Shown here one piece after another: positions 1 to 5,057 of a stretch of DNA of 5,979 bases (its first letter is position 1; each line of letters opens with the position of its first letter). The stretch is from the NCBI GenBank assembly GCA_937896275.1, contig CALBMW010000796.1, forward strand, positions 1 to 5,979, in the 5' to 3' direction. The DNA comes from an uncultured Myxococcales bacterium (GTDB taxonomy: Bacteria; Myxococcota_A; Bradymonadia; UBA7976; UBA1532). The notes beneath the pieces were generated by a model. That model saw only the letters and a program-made list of their open reading frames with translations. It had not been told where the DNA came from and made no database searches. The position numbers and the translations under genes are program-made.

Positions 1-515
1 GCGAGGCGGCCCCGCTGTTCCGCGCCGCCCTCGCCACGCGCGCGGCGACCCTGGGCGCGAGCCACCCCGACCACGCGGCGTCCCTGCTCGCGCTGGCCCA
101 GGCCGTCGCGACCGACGAACCCAGCAAGGGCGCCCGGCTCAGCGCCCTGGCGGCGGAGTCCCTCGATGCGACCCTGGGCAGCGAGCACCCGCTCGCGCGG
201 CAAGGACACCAAGCAGCCGAGACGCTGGAGGCGATGCGCCGCATCGCGCCGCTCTACGACGACGCGGCCGCGCGGCTGCACGCGGGGGACGCGGCAGGGG
301 CCGCGGAGGCTCTGGGGCGCGCCCTGCGAAAGGTCAGCGACCCAACTCTCAGGGTTGCGCTGCTCCTGGTGCGCGCGAAGAGCCTGGTGCGCGCGGGCCA
401 ACGGGCGAAGGCCCTCGAGACGCTCGATCGAGCGCTCGAAGCGACCTCGCATCTGGCCGTTCCAAGGGTCGCTGTTGCCGAAATCGACGCGCTGAGGCGG
501 TCCATCGACCGCTGA
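1..515 (+). CDS. C-terminal part of a TPR (tetratricopeptide) protein, 5' end outside window
   Basis: The frame is open from base 3 to the TGA at 513-515 and gives 170 residues with no start needed inside the window, so this is the end of a larger protein. Residues 1-34 (LFRAALATRAATLGASHPDH and the helix after it) match the kinesin-light-chain type of TPR, with its typical A-L-x-x-R...LG-x-x-HPD pattern. A second copy with TLGSEHP follows about 41 residues later, close to the 42-residue spacing of that family. Residues about 86-145 form two more TPR-like helical hairpins (ARLHAGDAAGAAEALGRAL, then LVRAGQRAKALETLDRAL). TPRs are protein-binding scaffolds. In myxobacteria-like genomes such repeats often sit behind Ser/Thr kinase or other signalling domains, but no such domain is visible here. 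No signal peptide or membrane segment is seen in the visible part. Its partner and role are unknown. Confidence 0.8.
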   Translation, partial: EAAPLFRAALATRAATLGASHPDHAASLLALAQAVATDEPSKGARLSALAAESLDATLGSEHPLARQGHQAAETLEAMRRIAPLYDDAAARLHAGDAAGAAEALGRALRKVSDPTLRVALLLVRAKSLVRAGQRAKALETLDRALEATSHLAVPRVAVAEIDALRRSIDR

Positions 516-589
516 GTGGCAGGGAGGCATCGCGCCATGGGTCGACGGCGTGCCATGTCCGAGGTCGCCGCCACCGCGGAGTTGTCGCC

Positions 590-1495
590 CTAGCGCAGGA
601 TCAGGTGGTGCAGGATCACCGGCAGGAGCGCCAGCATGCCCCCCAGGAAGCCCGACTGGTGGGCCAGGCGGGTGCCGGTCAGCACGAGGAACACGAAGAG
701 GAAGTTCTCGGCGTAGCGCCCCAGCCCCGGCACCAGCAAGAAGACGTTGGCGACCTGGGCATAGGCGAAGACGCGGAAGGTCGCCTCGTAGGGGCGGTTC
801 GCCAAGCCGGCGACGCGCAGCAGCACGTGGGCGAGGGCGGCCTCCGCGAAGAGCAGCGCCGTCAGCATCAGCGGCATCAGCGGCAGCATGATGAGGCCCA
901 GCACCACCGGGGGCACGTCGGGGAGGCCCGGCATGCCGGGGGGCGGCGTGGGCAGCACCAGCACCGGCGGATCGATGGCCATCTGCACCAGCCGCCCGAA
1001 GTGCCCGATGAGCATCGTCAGCAGCGCGAAGATCAGCGGCGTGCGAAGGTCCTGGCGCACCCAGGGGACCCGGGCCATGAAGCGCAGCGGCCCCGTCACC
1101 GCCTCGACCACGGTGTGCGCCAGCGCGCTGAGGTCGCGATACTTCTCGGGATGCTCCCAGGCGATGGGCGGCTCGCCGGTCACCTCGACGGCGTCAGTGG
1201 CCGTCAGCGCGCTCGGCTGAGGGGGCGGCGGCTGCGCCTCGCGCCCGACCGTCGCTTCGTCGCGACGCGACCAGGCCGGACGCTCCACGCTCGGCTCCGC
1301 GTCGCCCATGCCCGCGGGCACCGCACGGGCGGCCGCGCAGGCGGGGCAGATGGCGAGCCCCTCCAGATCGGTCAGCCGACAGGCCGCGCACACCCACCGC
1401 CCGCACGCGCCGCAGCTTGCCACGGCCGACGCGTCCGGGTGCTCGGGGCACACCAGCGGCGCGTCCGCCTCGCGAGGTTCCTGCGAGTCGGTCAC
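590..1495 (-). CDS. B-box-like zinc finger plus YIP1-type multi-pass membrane protein
   Basis: This 301-residue protein is read from a GTG that shares bases with the ffh stop (GTGA, 4-base overlap). That points to translational coupling, because no good Shine-Dalgarno is present (only AAGAA in the lysine-rich end of ffh). The N-terminus carries a treble-clef or B-box-like zinc site: C16, H19, C28, C31, C36, C39, C50 and C53, in the CPEHPDASAVASC-GxC order seen in many bacterial membrane proteins. Residues 60-115 are a Pro/Ala-rich, probably disordered linker. From about 150 onward there are hydrophobic segments near 153-172, 197-222, 240-257, 262-275 and 283-300, separated by a proline-rich loop (176-196). 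This layout resembles the Yip1 family (PF04893). Yip1 proteins act in membrane trafficking in eukaryotes; the bacterial ones have no settled function. The next in-frame ATG (residue 63) would remove the whole zinc site, so the GTG is preferred. Family assignment is by eye. Confidence 0.8.
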   Translation of the reverse strand: MTDSQEPREADAPLVCPEHPDASAVASCGACGRWVCAACRLTDLEGLAICPACAAARAVPAGMGDAEPSVERPAWSRRDEATVGREAQPPPPQPSALTATDAVEVTGEPPIAWEHPEKYRDLSALAHTVVEAVTGPLRFMARVPWVRQDLRTPLIFALLTMLIGHFGRLVQMAIDPPVLVLPTPPPGMPGLPDVPPVVLGLIMLPLMPLMLTALLFAEAALAHVLLRVAGLANRPYEATFRVFAYAQVANVFLLVPGLGRYAENFLFVFLVLTGTRLAHQSGFLGGMLALLPVILHHLILR

Positions 1496-3174
1496 TTCTT
1501 GCGGGTCTTCTTGCGATCCTTGCGCGCCTGCTTGTTCTTCTTGCGCGCCTTCTCCTTGGCGTTGGCCGCCGACACCCCGCCCTTGCGCGCCCCACCCGCA
1601 ACGCCGGGCGGCAGGTAGCCCTTCGGCAGCCCGGGTAGCATCTCGTGGATCATCTCGGCGGTGGGCATGCCCATGCCGCCCATGCCACCCATGCCTCCCA
1701 TGCCGCCCATGCCCGGGAAGCCGCCCATGCCGCCGCCGCCGCCGCCGCCGCCGAGGCCGAACTGCCCCATCACGTCGCCGAGGTCCATGCCCTTGAGCTG
1801 CTGCATCTGGGCGAACTGCTTGAACCCCGGCAGCTTCCACAGCAGGTTGCCGCCGCCGGGCGAGCCGAGCGCGCCCATGATCTGGCGCATGCCCTTGAAG
1901 CGCCCGACGAGGTCGGTCACCTCCTTCGCCTCGACGCCCGACCCCTTGCCGATGCGCTGCGCACGCCGTTGCTGCTTCTCGATCAGCTCCGGCTTCTTGC
2001 GCTCCTGCGAGGTCATCGACTGGATGATGGCCTCGATGCGGCCGAGCGCGTTCTCGTCGATGCTGGCCCCGCCGGGCACGCCGTCGCCGAAGAACGGCAG
2101 CTTCTCGAAGAGGTCCGACAGCGAGCCCATCTTCTTGATCGTGCGGATCTGCTCGAGGAAGTCCCACATGTCGAAGTTGCCCGAGAGCAGCTTCTTGGCG
2201 TCCTCCTCGGCCTTCTCCTCGTCGACGACCTTCTCGAAGTCGGCCATCAGGCCGACGACGTCGCCGAAGCCCATGATGCGGCTCGCGAGGCCCTCGGGGC
2301 GGAACTCCTCGAGCGCGTCGAGGTCCTCACCCATGCCCAGGAACTTGATCGGCTTGCCGGTGACCGCCTTGATCGACAACGCCGCGCCGCCACGCGCGTC
2401 ACCGTCGAGCTTGGTCATGATGAAGCCGTCGATGCCGATGCGATCGTCGAAGGTCTGGGCGGTCCGCACCGCGTCCTGACCGATCATCGCGTCGACCACC
2501 AGCAGCACGTTGTCGGGCTTGGTGAGATCCTTGATGTCGCTGAGCTCGCGCATCAGGTCTTCGTCGATGGCCAGGCGACCGGCGGTGTCGAAGATCACGA
2601 CGTCGCGGCCGCGCGAGCGGGCGTACTCGAGGGCGCTCTCGCAGATCTGGGGCGGCGACTGATCGGGTGCGTGGTAGACCGGCACGTCGAGGCGCTCGCC
2701 GAGCACGCGGAGTTGCTCGACGGCGGCCGGGCGGTAGATGTCCGCCGCGACCAGCATCGGGCGGCGCCCCTGCTCGATCAGGCGACGCGCCAGCTTGCCT
2801 GTGGTGGTCGTCTTGCCCGAGCCCTGAAGGCCAATCATCATGATCTTCGTCAGCCCGGGCGCGAAGCTCAGCGCGGTATCCACCGGCCCCATCAGGCCTT
2901 CGAGTTCGTCCTGGCAGATCTTGACGAAGTGATCCCCAGGACGCACCTGCAGCCGGTTGTCGCCCTTCTTGGCGACCACCTTGACCACCTCGCCGAGGGC
3001 CTTCTCCTTGACGCGCCCGATGAAGCCACGCACGACCTGGAAGTCGACGTCGGCCTCGAGCAGCGAGATGCGTATCTCGCGCAGCGCCTCTTCGATGTTC
3101 TCCTCGGTCAGCTCCCGCTTGCCCTGCATGCGGTTCTTGACCGATCGGAACCCCTTACTGATGGTCTCGAGCAT
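1492..3174 (-). CDS. ffh: Signal recognition particle protein Ffh (SRP54 GTPase) with extended C-terminal tail
   Basis: Ffh binds 4.5S/SRP RNA and hydrophobic signal sequences on nascent chains, then docks with FtsY at the membrane through paired GTPase domains. The 560 residues read as follows. The N domain is 1-90. The G domain has P-loop GLQGSGKTTT at 115-124, DIYRPAAVEQL at 145-155, DTAGR at 196-200, TKLDG at 254-258 and GMGE at 280-283. The M domain starts near 325, with a finger-loop region around 335-370 and the SRP-RNA-binding signature (SGV...EV..L...F..M) at 411-430. The start MLETISKGFRSVKNRMQGK fits the family N-terminus; its ribosome binding site is weak. E. coli Ffh has about 453 residues. 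The excess lies after the RNA-binding motif: a linker (about 440-472), eight glycines (475-482), Gly-Gly-Met repeats (483-503) and a lysine/arginine-rich end (540-560). It is followed by the overlapping YIP1-like gene, with its own promoter upstream. Confidence 0.98.
   Translation of the reverse strand: MLETISKGFRSVKNRMQGKRELTEENIEEALREIRISLLEADVDFQVVRGFIGRVKEKALGEVVKVVAKKGDNRLQVRPGDHFVKICQDELEGLMGPVDTALSFAPGLTKIMMIGLQGSGKTTTTGKLARRLIEQGRRPMLVAADIYRPAAVEQLRVLGERLDVPVYHAPDQSPPQICESALEYARSRGRDVVIFDTAGRLAIDEDLMRELSDIKDLTKPDNVLLVVDAMIGQDAVRTAQTFDDRIGIDGFIMTKLDGDARGGAALSIKAVTGKPIKFLGMGEDLDALEEFRPEGLASRIMGFGDVVGLMADFEKVVDEEKAEEDAKKLLSGNFDMWDFLEQIRTIKKMGSLSDLFEKLPFFGDGVPGGASIDENALGRIEAIIQSMTSQERKKPELIEKQQRRAQRIGKGSGVEAKEVTDLVGRFKGMRQIMGALGSPGGGNLLWKLPGFKQFAQMQQLKGMDLGDVMGQFGLGGGGGGGGMGGFPGMGGMGGMGGMGGMGMPTAEMIHEMLPGLPKGYLPPGVAGGARKGGVSAANAKEKARKKNKQARKDRKKTRKK
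1666..1752 (-). repeat. In-frame triplet and Gly-Gly-Met coding repeat inside ffh
   Basis: Bases 1729-1752 are a nearly pure GCC/CCG triplet tract that reads as eight consecutive glycines on the minus strand. Bases 1666-1728 are an imperfect 9-base repeat (plus-strand units such as CCCATGCCG, CCCATGCCA and CCCATGCCT) that encodes Gly-Gly-Met several times. All units are multiples of three, so gain or loss of a unit would change the tail length without breaking the frame. The tract lies after the RNA-binding motif of Ffh, in a part of the protein that tolerates length variation in the family. Confidence 0.9.
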
Positions 3175-3272
3175 CGGATGTCCAGTCGCTGAAATCGTCG
3201 CGCGGCGCGCGCACGCGGGGTGGCCGTCGGCAGGACTCTCCGAGGGTGAGTCGGTCGGCCAGCGGGCGGCAC

Positions 3273-3301
3273 AGTCTAGGAGCGGCTCCCCCAGGCGTCA
3301 A
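3273..3301 (-). promoter_or_regulatory. Candidate sigma70-type promoter for ffh
   Basis: On the minus strand TTGACG (3301-3296; 5 of 6 to TTGACA) is followed after exactly 17 bases by TAGACT (3278-3273; 4 of 6 to TATAAT). Transcription would begin near 3266 and leave a 5' leader of about 90 bases before the ffh ATG. Such a match is unusual in DNA this GC-rich, and it sits at the right distance in the divergent intergenic region. The start site is inferred. Confidence 0.6.
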
Positions 3302-3319
3302 GCCGCCGACCGGCCGTCG

Positions 3320-3348
3320 TTGCGGTCGTGGGCGGGGCCCCGTAGGAT
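3320..3348 (+). promoter_or_regulatory. Candidate promoter for the dnaK-like/J-protein operon
   Basis: TTGCGG (3320-3325; 3 of 6) and TAGGAT (3343-3348; 4 of 6) are spaced by 17 bases, which would place the start near 3355 and a leader of about 45 bases. The same -35 with CCCC at 3338-3341 faintly resembles a heat-shock sigma32 layout (CCCC-type -10 element), but CCCC runs are common by chance at this GC content. No CIRCE-type HrcA operator is visible. It is weaker than the opposing ffh promoter; the two -35 elements are only 18 bases apart, so the two polymerases could interfere or share a regulator. Confidence 0.35.
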
Positions 3349-3360
3349 GCGCAGGATCGG

Positions 3361-3376
3361 CCCCGGGCACCCGGGG
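3361..3376 (+). promoter_or_regulatory. Perfect 7-bp inverted repeat upstream of the dnaK-like gene (operator or leader hairpin)
   Basis: CCCCGGG (3361-3367), a CA spacer, then CCCGGGG (3370-3376) form a perfect inverted repeat, extended by a G-T and a G-C pair on the flanks. It lies 23 bases before the GTG start and just downstream of the inferred transcription start. As DNA it could be a dimer-binding operator. As RNA it could be a compact stem that ends 11 bases before the ribosome binding site. No T-run follows, so it is not an intrinsic terminator. Confidence 0.4.
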
Positions 3377-3387
3377 TCTCGCGAGGC

Positions 3388-3392
3388 GAGGG
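3388..3392 (+). promoter_or_regulatory. Ribosome binding site fixing the GTG start of the dnaK-like gene
   Basis: GAGGG lies 7 bases before the GTG at 3400, an ideal distance. No in-frame ATG lies between this site and the conserved IGIDLGTTNS motif eight codons into the gene, so the GTG is well supported as the start. Confidence 0.7.
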
Positions 3393-3399
3393 TCCCTGG

Positions 3400-4977
3400 G
3401 TGGCAGGTCAAGAGCACGTCATCGGCATCGATCTCGGCACCACGAACTCCGTGGTCGCCACCGTCATCGACGGCGAGGTCCACGTCATCCCCGACGAGTC
3501 GGGCGCGCGCCTGCAAGCGTCCATCGTGGCCTTCCTCCAAGACGGCTCGATCGTCGTCGGGAACGGCGCGCGACAAGAGGCCGTGGTTGATCCAGGCAAC
3601 ACCATCTACTCCGCCAAGCGCCTGATCGGACGCCACTTCTCGAGCAAGGAGATCAAGACCGCCGTCCAGCAGTTCCCCTACCGCGTGGTGAAGGGGAAGA
3701 ACCAGATGCCCCTCGTCGAGGTACGCGGCGAGCGCTACGGCCTGCCCGAGATCAGCGGCATGGTGCTGCGGCGCATGAAGGACATCGCCGAGCGCTACCT
3801 CGGCGCCCCGGCCTCCCAGGCCGTCATCACGGTGCCCGCCAACTTCAACGACACCCAACGCCAGATGACCAAGCTGGCCGGCAACCTCGCGGGCCTCGAC
3901 GTGCTGCGCGTCGTCAACGAGCCCACGGCCGCCGCGCTCGCCTACGGCTTCGGCCGGGACATCGACGCGCGCATCGCCATCTACGACTTCGGCGGCGGCA
4001 CCTTCGACATCACCATCCTTCAGGTGCGCGGCAACGTCTTCGAGGTCGTCGCGACGGCCGGCGACACCTTCCTCGGCGGCGACGACTTCGACAACCGGCT
4101 CGCGCGCTATATGTTGCTGGCCTTCAAGCAGCAGCACGGCTTCAGCGTCGAGAACGATCCGATGGCCTTCAGCCGCCTCAAGCAGGTGGCCGAGAAGCTG
4201 AAGTGCGAGCTGAGCCTGAAGGATCGCGCGATCGTGAACGTGCGCGAGTTGGCGGTCGACGCCAGCGGCCAGCCTCTGGACCTGCGCTTCCAGGTCGATC
4301 GCGCGAGCGTCGACGAGCGCTGCCAGGACATCATCCAGCGCTCCTTCCTGGTGTGCGACGAGGCCCTGCGCGAGGCCGGCATGAAGGCCGCCGACGTGGA
4401 CGGCGTGGTGCTGGTGGGCGGGACGACGCGCATGCCGCTGGTGCGCGAGATGGTGGCCGAGTACTTCCGCCGGGAGCCGATGACCGAGCTGAACCCCGAC
4501 GAGGTGGTGGGCATCGGCGCGGCCATCCAGGGCGCCTCGCTGGTGGTCGACCCCTTCGCCGCCAACGCCCCGCCCCAGCCCCTGCTGCTCGACGTGACCC
4601 CGATGTCGCTGGGCGTGCAGACGGTGAGCGGCTTCTTCGACGTGCTCATCCCGCGCAACGCGAGCATCCCCTGCGATCAGTCGCGGGTCTTCACGACCAC
4701 GGTCGACGACCAGACCACCGTCCGGCTGCAGATCTACCAAGGCGAGAGCAAGGTCGCGGCCGAGAACGTGCGGCTGGGCGAGATCGAGCTCTACGGCCTG
4801 CGCGCCGCCCCCCGCGGCGAGGTCAAGATCCAGGTGACCTTCGAGATCGACAGCGACGGCATGGTGGTCGTGACCGCGCGGGATCGCGAGACGGGGATCG
4901 AGCAGGCCACGCGCATCAACGTTTCGGCCGGTTACTCGCAGGACGAGGTCGAAGCGATGATCGAGCGCGGGATTTGA
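3400..4977 (+). CDS. DnaK-family Hsp70 chaperone lacking the helical lid
   Basis: Hsp70s bind exposed hydrophobic segments of client proteins in an ATP cycle driven by J-proteins and nucleotide exchange factors, in the cytosol. The nucleotide-binding domain is complete: IGIDLGTTNS at 8-17, catalytic Lys73 in SAKRLIGR, NEPTAAALAYG at 173-183, IYDFGGGTFDITIL at 194-207 and VLVGGTTRMPLVRE at 337-350. The interdomain linker LLLDVTP (395-401) keeps the Asp (D398) matching E. coli D393, and R170 matches E. coli R167; both contact J-domains in E. coli DnaK. The beta substrate-binding domain runs from about 400 to 510. The protein ends at residue 525 (MIERGI), about a dozen residues into the first lid helix, against about 640 in ordinary DnaK. 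The 110-residue lid and the C-terminal tail are therefore absent. The following 80 bases do not encode a lid in any frame. A J-domain gene follows, so I read this as a specialised paralogue and not the housekeeping dnaK. Confidence 0.93.
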   Translation: MAGQEHVIGIDLGTTNSVVATVIDGEVHVIPDESGARLQASIVAFLQDGSIVVGNGARQEAVVDPGNTIYSAKRLIGRHFSSKEIKTAVQQFPYRVVKGKNQMPLVEVRGERYGLPEISGMVLRRMKDIAERYLGAPASQAVITVPANFNDTQRQMTKLAGNLAGLDVLRVVNEPTAAALAYGFGRDIDARIAIYDFGGGTFDITILQVRGNVFEVVATAGDTFLGGDDFDNRLARYMLLAFKQQHGFSVENDPMAFSRLKQVAEKLKCELSLKDRAIVNVRELAVDASGQPLDLRFQVDRASVDERCQDIIQRSFLVCDEALREAGMKAADVDGVVLVGGTTRMPLVREMVAEYFRREPMTELNPDEVVGIGAAIQGASLVVDPFAANAPPQPLLLDVTPMSLGVQTVSGFFDVLIPRNASIPCDQSRVFTTTVDDQTTVRLQIYQGESKVAAENVRLGEIELYGLRAAPRGEVKIQVTFEIDSDGMVVVTARDRETGIEQATRINVSAGYSQDEVEAMIERGI

Positions 4978-5057
4978 TGCACGCCTCCCGCCCGCGCCTC
5001 GCCCGTCACGCGACCCCGAGCGCGTGGGCCCGCGGTCCGTGGGGACGGCGGGGCTGA
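4977..5057 (+). CDS. Possible 26-codon coupling or leader ORF between the dnaK-like and J-protein genes
   Basis: The A of the dnaK-like TGA begins an ATG (TGATG), which opens a 26-codon frame ending in TGA at 5055-5057, directly followed by the ATG of the J-protein gene (TGAATG). It is in the same frame as the J-protein. The peptide is rich in Arg, Pro and Trp and looks like nothing known. It could be a real coupling ORF that carries ribosomes across the gap, a chance frame, or the true 5' end of the J-protein gene interrupted by one stop codon. The GC-rich third positions do not discriminate here. Confidence 0.25.
   Translation: MHASRPRLARHATPSAWARGPWGRRG

Noticed and set aside
516..589. 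Possible bidirectional terminator between the converging TPR and YIP1-like genes
   Set aside because: Only a weak CATGG/CCATG pairing with a 12-base loop is present and there is no T-run on either strand.
590..2167. A 525-codon minus-strand open frame running from inside ffh through the YIP1-like gene
   Set aside because: Its upstream half is an out-of-frame shadow of ffh with repetitive, low-information sequence. The real gene starts at the GTG at 1495, where the zinc-finger sequence begins.
1645..3192. Long plus-strand open frames opposite ffh (515 and 272 codons)
   Set aside because: They are antisense shadows caused by high GC and few stop codons; the His/Leu/Arg-rich or Pro/Met-rich products have no domain pattern, and ffh on the other strand is certain.
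3199..3211. CGCGC-GGC-GCGCG inverted repeat in the ffh leader
   Set aside because: Alternating CG runs like this are expected by chance at this GC content, and the arms are only five bases.
3175..3399. SRP 4.5S RNA gene or a riboswitch in the ffh/dnaK-like intergenic region
   Set aside because: No conserved SRP RNA core (GGAA tetraloop with the symmetric internal loop) or known riboswitch motif could be seen on either strand.
3298..4740. Long minus-strand open frame opposite the dnaK-like gene
   Set aside because: It is an antisense shadow of a gene with unmistakable Hsp70 motifs; the product is His/Val/Asp-rich without family features.
5023..5034. GGGCCC-centred palindrome in the gap before the J-protein gene
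   Set aside because: It has no loop, its arms are short and no T-run follows, so it is neither a terminator nor a convincing operator.
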